Part shown: positions 49,738-57,948 of the stretch, in pieces
How the letters are laid out: the number at the start of each line of letters is the position of its first letter
Numbering within the stretch: the stretch's first letter is position 1
Assembly: GCF_004341105.1 (NCBI RefSeq)
Contig: NZ_SLZK01000002.1
Span: forward strand, 738,310 to 802,309
From: Rhizobium sp. BK418
GTDB taxonomy: Bacteria > Pseudomonadota > Alphaproteobacteria > Rhizobiales > Rhizobiaceae
DNA: 64,000 nt
Direction: 5' to 3'
The notes under the pieces: model-generated
The model's database searches: none
Told to the model about the DNA's origin: nothing
What the model saw: only the letters and a program-made list of their open reading frames with translations
Translations under genes and position numbers: made by a program

Positions 49738-50981
49738 GCCGCAATCTGCCCGTCAATCCCGGCCGGATATCAGCGGATATTGAGGCCTTGTCGGCCATCA
49801 CGGAACCCGATCATCCCTGGACCCGCCGGGCCTTCTCACCGCTCTTTCTCGAAGGCCGTGCCTATCTTGAGGCGCGGATGCGGGCGATCGGCCTCGATAC
49901 TAGGATCGATGCGTCCGGCAATCTTATCGGCCGGCGGGAAGGCGCAAAACCGGGCTCCGGCATCATCATGCTCGGCTCGCATTCCGACACCGTGCCTGAT
50001 GGCGGACGATTCGACGGCATTGCGGGTGTGGCTGCGGCACTCGAAGTGGCCCGCGCGCTCCGCGAAAAGGAAATCCACCTCGATCACGATCTGGAGATCG
50101 TCGATTTCCTCGCGGAAGAAGTCAGCGTTTTTGGCGTCTCCTGCATCGGTAGCCGCGGCATGACCGGACAATTGCCGCAGGCATGGCTCTCCCGCACAGT
50201 CGAGGGTCGCGATCTGGCCGAAGCGATTGCCGAGGTCGGCGGGTCGCCGGGTATGCTCACCCAAGAGCACAAGCCCGATATTGCCGGCTTTCTGGAACTG
50301 CATATCGAGCAAGGCCCGGTGCTTGAAAACGAACGCAAGGATATCGCTATCGTCACGGCGATCTCGGGTATTACCCGTATCGAAATCACCGTCGAAGGTC
50401 GCGCCGATCACGCTGGCACGACGCCGATGGATTCGCGCGCCGATGCACTGGTCGCAGCCTCGCAGCTGGTGCTCGACATCCGCAATGCAGCAAGCGAGTT
50501 AGCCAAAACACCAGGTCATTTTGCGGCGACCGTCGGCGAATTCAGGATCGAGCCAAACGCCGCCAATGTGGTGCCATCGCGGGTCGTGTTGCTGATTGAT
50601 GGACGAGCCGAAATCCGCGCAGATATGGAGGCCTTCTGCCGCTGGCTGGACGGCCACGCGGAAAAACTTGCTTCGGCCTTCGGCGTGTCGATCGCGCCCC
50701 CGAACCGCATCTCGGATAATTTTCCGACACCGAGCGACAAGGGCCTGCTCTCAACACTGGAGCGGGCCTGCGAGACAGTCGGCGCCAAATATCGATTCAT
50801 GGCCTCGGGCGCCGGTCACGACACGGCCTGGATTGCCCGCATGGCGCCGGCTGCGATGATCTTCGTGCCTTGCAAGGAAGGGCGCAGCCACTCCCCGAAT
50901 GAATGGGCTGAAAATGACGATATAGCGCTCGGCACCGCCGTGCTTTTCGAGGCGGTGCTCGAGATGGACAAGACACTTTAG
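49734..50981 (+). CDS. M20-family N-carbamoyl-L-amino-acid hydrolase / allantoate amidohydrolase-like
   Basis: A 415-residue binuclear-zinc amidase. Metal and catalytic motifs in order: LGSHSDTVPDGGRFDGIAG, FLAEEVSVFG, FLELHIEQGPVLE, GRADHAGTTPM in the dimerization lid, and C-terminal GAGHDTAWIAR. This set is typical of AllC/HyuC/beta-ureidopropionase-type enzymes that split N-carbamoyl groups to amine, CO2 and ammonia. ATG 49734 overlaps the hydantoinase stop by 4 nt, so the ring-opening and decarbamoylating enzymes are translationally coupled. Expected product in the proposed pathway: glutamate. Confidence 0.88.
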   Translation: MSRNLPVNPGRISADIEALSAITEPDHPWTRRAFSPLFLEGRAYLEARMRAIGLDTRIDASGNLIGRREGAKPGSGIIMLGSHSDTVPDGGRFDGIAGVAAALEVARALREKEIHLDHDLEIVDFLAEEVSVFGVSCIGSRGMTGQLPQAWLSRTVEGRDLAEAIAEVGGSPGMLTQEHKPDIAGFLELHIEQGPVLENERKDIAIVTAISGITRIEITVEGRADHAGTTPMDSRADALVAASQLVLDIRNAASELAKTPGHFAATVGEFRIEPNAANVVPSRVVLLIDGRAEIRADMEAFCRWLDGHAEKLASAFGVSIAPPNRISDNFPTPSDKGLLSTLERACETVGAKYRFMASGAGHDTAWIARMAPAAMIFVPCKEGRSHSPNEWAENDDIALGTAVLFEAVLEMDKTL

Positions 50982-50988
50982 GTTGGCC

Positions 50989-51033
50989 GCATGATCTCCT
51001 CCGAAAACAGCTTCACATTTTTCGGGATCATGC
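50989..51033. repeat. Rhizobial palindromic repeat in the gap before the DUF917 gene
   Basis: Inverted repeat: left arm 50989-51007 (GCATGATC, TCCT, CCGAAAA) pairs with right arm 51018-51033 (TTTTTCGGGATCATGC) across about 10 loop bases. I recognise this as a common intergenic palindrome type in Rhizobium genomes. It ends 18 nt before the DUF917 start. Confidence 0.7.
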
Positions 51034-51051
51034 AGAGGAAGGAGCAAGCCG

Positions 51052-52149
51052 ATGGGACGCATACTGGTTGAGAAGGACGTGGAAGCCGCCGTCAAGGGTG
51101 GCTCCGTCTATGCCGCCGGCGGTGGCGGCTGGGCGGATCACGGCCGCATGCTCGGTTATGCGGCCGTCAATGTCGGCAAGCCGGAGCTCGTCTCCATCGA
51201 GGAACTTGGCGGCGACGACTGGATCGCGACGGCTGCGGCGATCGGCGCGCCTGCCTCCACGACGCCCTGGGAAATGCAGGGCATTGATTATGTGAAGGCC
51301 GTGCAGCTTCTGCAGGAAGCGCTCGGCGAAAAATTGGCAGGCCTCATCATCGGTCAGAACGGCAAGTCCTCGACGCTGAACGGCTGGCTGCCTTCGGCGA
51401 TCCTCGGCACCAAGGTCGTCGATGCCGTCGGTGACATTCGGGCGCATCCGACCGGCGACATGGGCTCGATCGGCATGGCGGGCTCGCCGGAGCAGATGAT
51501 CCAGACGGCGGTCGGCGGCAATCGCGCCGAAAATCGGTATATCGAGCTGGTCGTGAAGGGCGCGACGGCGAAGATATCGCCGGTGCTGCGGGCCGCTGCC
51601 GACCAGTCCGGCGGCTTCATCGCCAGCTGCCGCAATCCGCTGCGCGCCTCCTACGTTCGCAAGAATGCCGCACTCGGTGGCATTTCCATGGCGCTAAAGC
51701 TCGGCGAGGCGATCATCGAGGCGGAAAAGAGGGGCGGATCGGCTGTTATCGACGCAATCTGCAGGACGACGGGCGGCCATATTCTGGCAGAAGGCACGAT
51801 CACGAAAAAAGACGTCGTCTACACTAAGGAGGCCTTCGACATCGGCACGATCACCGTCGGCGCGGGGGACAAGGCCGTGACGCTTCATGTGATGAACGAA
51901 TATATGGCGGTTGAAGATGCGGGCGGCACGCGTGTTGCGACCTTCCCGGCCGTCATCACCACGCTTTCCGAGGATGGCGAACCGCTTTCCGTCGGCCAGC
52001 TCAAGGGCGGAATGCATGTCTTCATCCTGCACGTGCCGAAGGACATTATTCCGTTGTCGGCCAGCGTGCTCGATCCGACCGTCTATCCTCCCGTCGAAAA
52101 GGCGATGGGCATCGAGATCGCACGCTATGCACTGGAGACGAGGGCCTGA
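51052..52149 (+). CDS. DUF917 family protein; candidate thiohydantoin (TOIP) desulfhydrase
   Basis: A 365-residue DUF917 protein. It starts with the family pattern VEAAVKGGSVYAAGGGGWAD; further segments are GDDWIATAAAIGAP, VDAVGDIRAHPTGDMGSI and a C-terminal all-beta part. DUF917 proteins often lie with hydantoinases and share a distant Asp/His metal site. In Burkholderia ergothioneine breakdown, a desulfhydrase converts the thiohydantoin-propionate to hydantoin-propionate; from memory that enzyme belongs to DUF917, but I cannot check this. AAGGAG lies 7 nt before ATG 51052. A hydantoinase subunit-like role is the alternative. Confidence 0.78.
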   Translation: MGRILVEKDVEAAVKGGSVYAAGGGGWADHGRMLGYAAVNVGKPELVSIEELGGDDWIATAAAIGAPASTTPWEMQGIDYVKAVQLLQEALGEKLAGLIIGQNGKSSTLNGWLPSAILGTKVVDAVGDIRAHPTGDMGSIGMAGSPEQMIQTAVGGNRAENRYIELVVKGATAKISPVLRAAADQSGGFIASCRNPLRASYVRKNAALGGISMALKLGEAIIEAEKRGGSAVIDAICRTTGGHILAEGTITKKDVVYTKEAFDIGTITVGAGDKAVTLHVMNEYMAVEDAGGTRVATFPAVITTLSEDGEPLSVGQLKGGMHVFILHVPKDIIPLSASVLDPTVYPPVEKAMGIEIARYALETRA

Positions 52150-52152
52150 GCC

Positions 52153-52482
52153 ATGGCGCGCGATCGCGGGCTGGAAGAACTGATGCGCGATGAGCTCGGC
52201 GAGCGGCCGGGCCTCAGCGAGAAATCCATGTTCGGCGGCTGGGCCTTCATGCTCAACGGCAACCTGCTCTGCTGCGCGCGCCATGACGGCATGTTGCTGC
52301 GTCTCGGCAAGGGCAATGATGGCTGGGCGCTGGCGCTGCCGGGCGTGATCCAAATGCTGTCGGGCGAGCGCATCATGCATGGCTGGGTGCGAGCCAATGC
52401 CGATGTCTGCGGTGACGATGCCATGAGGCGGCGTCTCATTGATGCCGCGCTTGCCTATGTGGAACCGATGCCTGCCAAGTGA
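52153..52482 (+). CDS. TfoX N-terminal domain protein
   Basis: A 109-residue stand-alone TfoX_N domain (SEKSMFGGWAFMLNGNLLCC, HDGMLLRLG, near the C-terminus YVEPMPAK). Full TfoX proteins regulate competence in Gammaproteobacteria, but short single-domain forms like this are common in soil bacteria and have no established role. The ATG is 3 nt after the DUF917 stop, so it is inside the operon; the two adjacent Cys and the placement leave a helper role open. Confidence 0.8.
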   Translation: MARDRGLEELMRDELGERPGLSEKSMFGGWAFMLNGNLLCCARHDGMLLRLGKGNDGWALALPGVIQMLSGERIMHGWVRANADVCGDDAMRRRLIDAALAYVEPMPAK

Positions 52483-52501
52483 ATGAAGCGATGCCATTGC
52501 C

Positions 52502-52523
52502 CCTTCTTCCTGCGGGGAGAAGG
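52502..52523. repeat. Short palindrome of the CTTCTCC/GGAGAAG type
   Basis: CCTTCTTCC (52502-52510) and GGGAGAAGG (52515-52523) form an arm pair with one mismatch and a four-base loop. This CTTCTCC-type palindrome is a frequent rhizobial intergenic element in my memory. It fills the 69-nt gap before the urocanase-like gene. Confidence 0.5.
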
Positions 52524-52551
52524 AAGGTGAAAAACGGACGAGGAACCCAAG

Positions 52552-54213
52552 ATGCCGAAGGCCAATCCACGCCATCCGAAATTTCTCATCCCCAGCGGGC
52601 CGGAGCTGCGCGCCAAGGGCTGGCGGCAGGAAGCGCTGCTGCGGCTGCTCGAAAACGTGCTCTCGGTCGGCGAAGATCCCGACAATCTCGTCGTCTACGC
52701 CGCGCTCGGCAAGGCGGCCCGTAGCTGGGCGGCACATCGTGGTATCGTCAAGGCCCTCATAGAAATGGACGAGGATCAGACGCTGCTCATCCAGTCCGGC
52801 AAGCCGATCGGCCTCGTGAAGACCCATGCCAAGGCGCCGCTCGTCATCATGGCGAATTGCAATATCGTCGGCCAATGGGCGAAGGCCGAGGTCTTCTATG
52901 AATTGCAGCGCAAGGGTTTGATCTGCTGGGGCGGGCTGACAGCCGGCGCCTGGCAATACATCGGCAGCCAGGGCGTCATTCAGGGCACCTACGAGATCTT
53001 CATGCGCATTGCCGAGCGCCGTTTCGGCGGCGATCTCTATGGGCGCTTCGTGTTGACGGCCGGGCTTGGCGGCATGGGCGGGGCGCAGCCGCTTGCCGGC
53101 CGTATGGCGGGTGCAGCAATCCTCTGCGTCGATATCGATCCTGAACGCGCGCGCAAGCGCCAGCAGATCGGTTATCTGCAGGAAATTGCGCCCGATCTCG
53201 ATAGTGCGCTTGTTATGATCGATGCCGCGATCAAGGAAAAGCGGGCGCTCTCCGTCGGCCTCGTCGGCAACGCGGCCGAGATCTATCCCGAAATTGCCCG
53301 GCGCGGCATCGTGCCCGATGTCGTCACCGACCAGACCTCGGCGCATGACCTCGTCTACGGCTATGTGCCGAAGGGGATGAGCATCGATCAGGTGAGGGGT
53401 CTGCGAGATGATGGTCAGGGCCAGCTGATGGCCGCCAGCCGCGCCTCGATCGTCGAGCATGTCACTGCGATGCTTGAATTTCAGAAGCGCGGCTCGGAAG
53501 TCTTCGACAACGGCAATCTCATTCGCACACAGGCACGCGAGGGCGGCGTTGCCAATGCCTTCGATATTCCGATCTTCACGGAAGCCTATCTGCGCCCGCT
53601 CTTTGCTCGCGCCATCGGCCCCTTCCGGTGGATGGCGCTGTCGGGCGAGGAGAGCGACATCGCTCGCATCGACGATCTGCTGTTGGAAATGTTTCCCGAT
53701 AACAAGATCATCACCAACTGGGTCCGCCTGGCGCGAGAACATATTCCCTTCGAAGGCCTGCCGGCGCGTATTGCCTGGCTTGGCCATGGCGAACGCACGG
53801 CGCTGGCGCGGCGGGTCAACGAGCTGGTTGCGGATGGCGAATTGAAGGGACCCGTTGCCTTCTCGCGCGACCATCTCGACGCCGGCGCCATGGCGCATCC
53901 GAATATCATGACCGAGCGGATGAAGGACGGATCGGACGCCATTGCCGACTGGCCGCTCATCGATGCGATGATGCTCTGCTCCTCGATGGCCGATCTCGTG
54001 GTCGTCCATTCGGGCGGCGGCGGTTACGCCGGCTATATGACAAGCTGCGGCGTCACCGTGGTCGCCGACGGCACTGATGCCGCCGATGAACGCCTCGACT
54101 ATGCGCTAACCAACGATACGGCGCTCGGCGTCATGCGTTACGCCGATGCCGGTTATGACGAAGCGCTGGATGAGGTGGCGAAGAAGGACGTGCCCTATAT
54201 CCGGCTGAGCTGA
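52552..54213 (+). CDS. Urocanase-family hydratase, candidate thiourocanate hydratase
   Basis: A 553-residue urocanase homologue, full length for the family (about 555). NAD-binding TAGLGGMGGAQPLAG is intact and the late DGSDAIADWPL, HSGGGGYAGYM and MRYADAGYD follow HutU order. Several active-site signatures differ: LPARIAWLG has Ala408 where urocanases have Cys (Cys410 in Pseudomonas), HLDAGAM replaces HLDSGSV, and WGGLTAGAW replaces YGQMTAGSW. No hutH/hutI/hutG genes flank it. These changes and its operon partners suggest a sulfur-bearing substrate, thiourocanate, rather than urocanate. The assignment is inferred. Confidence 0.8.
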   Translation: MPKANPRHPKFLIPSGPELRAKGWRQEALLRLLENVLSVGEDPDNLVVYAALGKAARSWAAHRGIVKALIEMDEDQTLLIQSGKPIGLVKTHAKAPLVIMANCNIVGQWAKAEVFYELQRKGLICWGGLTAGAWQYIGSQGVIQGTYEIFMRIAERRFGGDLYGRFVLTAGLGGMGGAQPLAGRMAGAAILCVDIDPERARKRQQIGYLQEIAPDLDSALVMIDAAIKEKRALSVGLVGNAAEIYPEIARRGIVPDVVTDQTSAHDLVYGYVPKGMSIDQVRGLRDDGQGQLMAASRASIVEHVTAMLEFQKRGSEVFDNGNLIRTQAREGGVANAFDIPIFTEAYLRPLFARAIGPFRWMALSGEESDIARIDDLLLEMFPDNKIITNWVRLAREHIPFEGLPARIAWLGHGERTALARRVNELVADGELKGPVAFSRDHLDAGAMAHPNIMTERMKDGSDAIADWPLIDAMMLCSSMADLVVVHSGGGGYAGYMTSCGVTVVADGTDAADERLDYALTNDTALGVMRYADAGYDEALDEVAKKDVPYIRLS

Positions 54214-54222
54214 CAGTCGTTG

Positions 54223-54624
54223 TCAAAGAAGCTGCTTTTCTGCGGGCTCGGCATCGTAGCGGTCATGCAGACCATCGAAATAGGCAACGGGTGCCGCGGC
54301 AAGCTCCTCCGCATCAGCATCGTCAAGGCAATTGACGGCGATGGCGATGAAGGGGCCGATTGTCTGACTATCATTACGGGCGAAGGAAGCCACACCGCAG
54401 GTTTCGCAGAAGAGATGATGAATCGCGCCTGCGCCGAAGAGATATTCGCGCAGATGGTCCCGGCCTGACACCAGCCGGAAATCGGCCGGCTGCACGATCG
54501 CCAGCCAGCTGCGCTTTTTGCGGCAGATCGAGCAATTGCATTTGAACGTGCCGGCCGAAAGATCAAGCCCGGCCTCATAGGCGATGGCGCCGCAATGGCA
54601 GCTTCCATGATAGGTTTTCTTCAC
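54223..54624 (-). CDS. GFA/CENP-V-domain zinc protein
   Basis: A 133-residue GFA-fold protein with the expected zinc cysteines: GSCHCGAIAYE, FKCNCSICRK and FCETCGVASF. It is often annotated as glutathione-dependent formaldehyde-activating enzyme, but most such proteins are uncharacterised. Start GTG 54624 is chosen because GGAGGAG lies just upstream and translation then begins with the conserved KKTYHGSCHCG. It converges on the urocanase-like gene with a 9-nt gap. A link to formaldehyde from trimethylamine oxidation is only a suggestion from the neighbourhood. Confidence 0.82.
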   Translation of the reverse strand: MKKTYHGSCHCGAIAYEAGLDLSAGTFKCNCSICRKKRSWLAIVQPADFRLVSGRDHLREYLFGAGAIHHLFCETCGVASFARNDSQTIGPFIAIAVNCLDDADAEELAAAPVAYFDGLHDRYDAEPAEKQLL

Positions 54625-54682
54625 AATGCTCCTCCGACTCGTATTTAACCTTACAGTTAAATTAATCATCACGGATTGAAAG

Positions 54683-55936
54683 TCAAGTCGGGCGCCGGGC
54701 AAGCCTGCGCGCGGTCAGTGCAGAGAAAAAAGCCAGCGCCATCAGGATGAGCGTGAAGATCACAACGGAGGCCCATCCCTCCATCGCCCAGAACCAGCCG
54801 CCAGCCGAACCCATGATGCTGGAGCCGATATAATAGGCGAGCATATAGAGCGAGGAGGCATGACCCTTGGTACCGGCGGCGAGCTTGCCAACCAGACCGC
54901 TTCCCACTGAATGCGTCATGAAGAAACCGCTGGTCAGCACAATGATGCCGAGGATGATGAGCGGCAGGGAAGCCGAAAGCGTCAGTGCACAACCTGCTGC
55001 TGTGATGAGGATGCCGGCCATCAGCACGGCGAATTGGCCGAAGCGGTCGCCGAGGATGCCGCCGACAGAGGATGCACCAATACCAAAGAGATAGACGGTG
55101 AAGATCAGGCCGAGTTCGGTCTGGTTGAGGCCGTACGGCGGTGCGACGAGACGGAAGCCGGCATAGTTATAGATCGTTACGAATGAGCCCATCGCGAAAA
55201 AGGCGCTGGCGAAGATGAGGGGCAGTGCCGGATTGCTGAGATGCCCCAACCAGGCCTTCAGGTGGAACTGCGGGTCGAAGCCGGCGCGGCGGACGAAATT
55301 GCGCGAGGGCGGCAGCAGCGCGATGAAGCCGATCGCGGCTGCAAGGCCGATGGCGCCGATAAGGAACAGAGCCGGCCGCCAGGAAAGATATTCGGCAAAG
55401 ATGCCGGTCAGCACGCGCCCCGACATGCCGCCGAAGGCCGTACCACCGACATAGAGGCCCATCGTGGCGCCAAGGCCGCGCGGATCGATCTCTTCCGCGA
55501 GATAAGCCATGGCAACGGCCGGCACACCACCGAGTACAAAGCCCTGCAGCGCTCTGATGACCAGCATCAGGTGCCAGTTCGGCGCAAAGGCGGTGGCAAT
55601 GGTCAGCAAGGCGGCGCCAACCAGCGAAATCGACATGAGGCCGCGGCGGCCAAGCCCTTCCGAGACGGCGGCGGCGAAGACGATGGCGATCGCCAAAAAG
55701 CCGGTGGCGAGCGACAGCACCAGCGAACTTTCGGCCGGGCTGACGGCAAATTCCTGCGAAAAGATCGGCAATAGGGGCTGGACGCAATAGAGCAGCGAGA
55801 AGGTGGCAAAGCCTGAAAGGAAGAGGGCGAGGCTGGCGCGGCGATACGCGCCGGTGCCGCGCGTCAGATAATCTCTGGTCTGTTTTCTGTCGCCCGTTTG
55901 CAGGTCGGCAACGTCTTGGATTGCAGTGTCGGACAT
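54683..55936 (-). CDS. MFS transporter (YnfM-like)
   Basis: A 417-residue protein with 12 predicted membrane helices and the MFS loop motif between helices 2 and 3 (SEGLGRRGLMSISLVGAALL). The N-terminal LFLSGFATFSLLYCVQPLLP start resembles the YnfM/AraJ-like drug or sugar efflux group. ATG 55936 has AAGGA 7 nt upstream; the frame opens at 55942. It is divergent from a LysR gene 91 nt away, the classic arrangement for a regulated exporter. Substrate unknown; uptake of an ergothioneine-related compound is possible but unsupported. Confidence 0.88.
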   Translation of the reverse strand: MSDTAIQDVADLQTGDRKQTRDYLTRGTGAYRRASLALFLSGFATFSLLYCVQPLLPIFSQEFAVSPAESSLVLSLATGFLAIAIVFAAAVSEGLGRRGLMSISLVGAALLTIATAFAPNWHLMLVIRALQGFVLGGVPAVAMAYLAEEIDPRGLGATMGLYVGGTAFGGMSGRVLTGIFAEYLSWRPALFLIGAIGLAAAIGFIALLPPSRNFVRRAGFDPQFHLKAWLGHLSNPALPLIFASAFFAMGSFVTIYNYAGFRLVAPPYGLNQTELGLIFTVYLFGIGASSVGGILGDRFGQFAVLMAGILITAAGCALTLSASLPLIILGIIVLTSGFFMTHSVGSGLVGKLAAGTKGHASSLYMLAYYIGSSIMGSAGGWFWAMEGWASVVIFTLILMALAFFSALTARRLARRPT

Positions 55937-56027
55937 TATCAATTCCTTCCTGCCTCCTATCTAGTCAGGACGCCTCCATCTGTCCAATATATGAGACTGG
56001 CAATTCTGATAGGTTTTGGAGATAGCA

Positions 56028-56903
56028 GTGGAACTGCGGCATTTGCGATATTTTCTGGCTGTGGCCGAGGAGGGTAATTTCACGCGAGCGGCCGTGCGCC
56101 TCGGCATAGGTCAGCCGCCACTTAGCCAGCAGATCCGTGATCTGGAGACCGAGGTCGGGGCGATGCTTTTCCATCGCGTCCCACACGGGGCGGAGCTGAC
56201 GGCGGCCGGCATGGCCTTCCTACCCGAAGCGAAAGCATCGCTCGCGGCTGCCGAAAAGGCGCGGCTGGCGGCACAGAGCGCCAATCGCGGCGAGACTGGC
56301 CGATTGTCGCTCGGCTTCACCGCCTCTTCGGCGTTCAATCCCATTGTCAGTACGACGATCCGCCGCTTTCAAGCCCGATGGCCGGATGTGCAGCTGTCGC
56401 TGACAGAGATGAATACACTTGGCCTGATGCAGAAACTGGAACGTGGAGAGCTGGATGCTACCTTCATGCGGCCCGGCCTCGACGACCCCGATGGCATCAG
56501 GCTGAAGCGCCTGCCGGATGAACCGATGGTCGTTGCCCTGCCGGCAAGCCATCCGCTGGCAAAACAAAAGGCACTGCCGCTTGCTCTGCTGGCGAGGGAG
56601 AATTTCATTCTCTTCCCGCGGCTCGTCGGCCTCAGCCTCTATGATGATGTGGTGCGCGCCTGCCGCGAGGCAGGTTTCGAGCTGAAGGTCGCGCAGGAGG
56701 CGCCGCAGATTTCCTCGGTCGTCAATCTCGTTGCCGCCGATCTCGGCGTTTCGATCGTACCGGCCTCGATTTCGCAGATCAAACTTGCCGGCGTCGCCTA
56801 CCGGACGATCGAGGGGCCGCCTGCTGTGGCACGGCTGGCATTGGCCGTGCTGCGCAGCCAGCGCTCTCCCGTGACCGAAAATCTGATGAGCCTTCTGGCT
56901 TAG
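56028..56903 (+). CDS. LysR-family regulator divergent from the MFS transporter
   Basis: A 291-residue LysR protein: MELRHLRYFLAVAEEGNFTR and GIGQPPLSQQIRDLE form the winged helix; the effector domain follows from about residue 90. The start and the QPPLSQQI motif resemble BenM/CatM/YnfL-type regulators. GTG 56028 is chosen: GGAG lies 6 nt before and the protein then starts MELRHLRYF as in homologues. It most likely regulates the divergent MFS gene. Its 3' end overlaps the convergent next gene by 4 nt. Confidence 0.88.
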   Translation: MELRHLRYFLAVAEEGNFTRAAVRLGIGQPPLSQQIRDLETEVGAMLFHRVPHGAELTAAGMAFLPEAKASLAAAEKARLAAQSANRGETGRLSLGFTASSAFNPIVSTTIRRFQARWPDVQLSLTEMNTLGLMQKLERGELDATFMRPGLDDPDGIRLKRLPDEPMVVALPASHPLAKQKALPLALLARENFILFPRLVGLSLYDDVVRACREAGFELKVAQEAPQISSVVNLVAADLGVSIVPASISQIKLAGVAYRTIEGPPAVARLALAVLRSQRSPVTENLMSLLA

Positions 56904-57805
56904 CAGTCCGGATCCCAATAGGGCGGATCGCCGAAGGTCTTTTTCAGATGGTCGGCGATGGCGCGCAGCTTGGCGGAGGGATTCCGCCCCTCGGGATGGG
57001 CCATGTAGATGAATTCCGGCTCTGGCTTGGCGCCGACATCGATCTCTCTCAGGCGACCGTCGCGAACGGCGGGGCCAGCGATGAAAGTCGGCAAAAGCGC
57101 GATGCCGAGACCCGCAATCGCCGCATCATGCAGCATGTCGCCATTGTTGATGCCGAGACCCAGCATCGCGCGGATGACAACGGCACCCTCATCCGTCTGG
57201 AAACGCCAGTCGGCGACGCCACGGTTGGTATAGAAAATGCCGCGATGGCCGTTGAGATCCGCCAAAGAGGTGGGCTTGCCAAATTGTTCGATGTAATCCG
57301 GCGATGCGACCAGCAGCCGCCGGCTGCGGGCGAGCTTCCAGGCGATCAGGCGTGAATCGGCAATGGCGCCGTGGCGGATGATCGCATCATAGCCGTCCGA
57401 GGCCGGATCGACGCGACGGTCATCCATATCGAGCGTCAGCGCGATCTGCGGATAAGCCTTCAGAAACGGATAGAGGGCAGGCCCGAGATGCAGGCGGCCG
57501 AAAGTGACGGGGGCCGCGATCCGCAGCGGGCCTGAAAGCGTGCCGCGTCGCTCGGCCATGTCGGCCTCGGCCTCTTCCATCTCGCGGATGATGCGCGCAG
57601 CCCGCTCCAGAAAGGCCGATCCATCTTCTGTCAGAGTGAGCTTGCGCGTGGTGCGGTGGACGAGCATGGCGCCCAACGTCTTTTCCAATTCCGCGAGCCT
57701 TTCGCTGACGACGGATTTGGAAAGCCGCAGCCGCCGTGCAGCCTCGCTCACTGAGCCGGACTCCACCACGGCAACAAAAGCCGCAATCCCCTCAATCTTC
57801 ATCAT
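56900..57805 (-). CDS. LysR-family regulator (DNA-binding, PcaQ/DsdC-like group not resolved)
   Basis: A 301-residue LysR protein with the winged helix MKIEGIAAFVAVVESGSVSE and LRLSKSVVSERLAELEKTLG, a group often seen beside short-chain dehydrogenases. The effector domain begins near residue 90 (GPLRIAAPVTFGRLHLGP). ATG 57805 or 57802 is the start, with no clear ribosome site. It is divergent from the SDR gene at 57949 and presumably controls it. Effector unknown. Confidence 0.87.
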   Translation of the reverse strand: MMKIEGIAAFVAVVESGSVSEAARRLRLSKSVVSERLAELEKTLGAMLVHRTTRKLTLTEDGSAFLERAARIIREMEEAEADMAERRGTLSGPLRIAAPVTFGRLHLGPALYPFLKAYPQIALTLDMDDRRVDPASDGYDAIIRHGAIADSRLIAWKLARSRRLLVASPDYIEQFGKPTSLADLNGHRGIFYTNRGVADWRFQTDEGAVVIRAMLGLGINNGDMLHDAAIAGLGIALLPTFIAGPAVRDGRLREIDVGAKPEPEFIYMAHPEGRNPSAKLRAIADHLKKTFGDPPYWDPDC

Positions 57806-57948
57806 CGTTCTGGCTTCATCATCGTTCGGCTTTTCCGAATTCGAGCTCCGCGAACGGGAGACTAATCCGAACGAAAGAAGAATGCCATCTTCCAGTCATC
57901 GAAACGGGACGGAAGGGCCGGCCCAACACAAATCGAGGAGATAAAACA

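Noticed and set aside
51694..54009. A 771-codon minus-strand open frame opposite DUF917, TfoX_N and the urocanase-like gene
   Set aside because: Covers three genes with clear family motifs on the plus strand and has His/Arg-rich composition typical of antisense translation.
46759..54213. Ordinary histidine utilisation (hut) operon
   Set aside because: hutI, hutG/hutF and hutC are absent, the lyase lacks the MIO triad and the urocanase lacks its conserved Cys; hydantoinase, DUF917 and M20 genes do not belong to hut.
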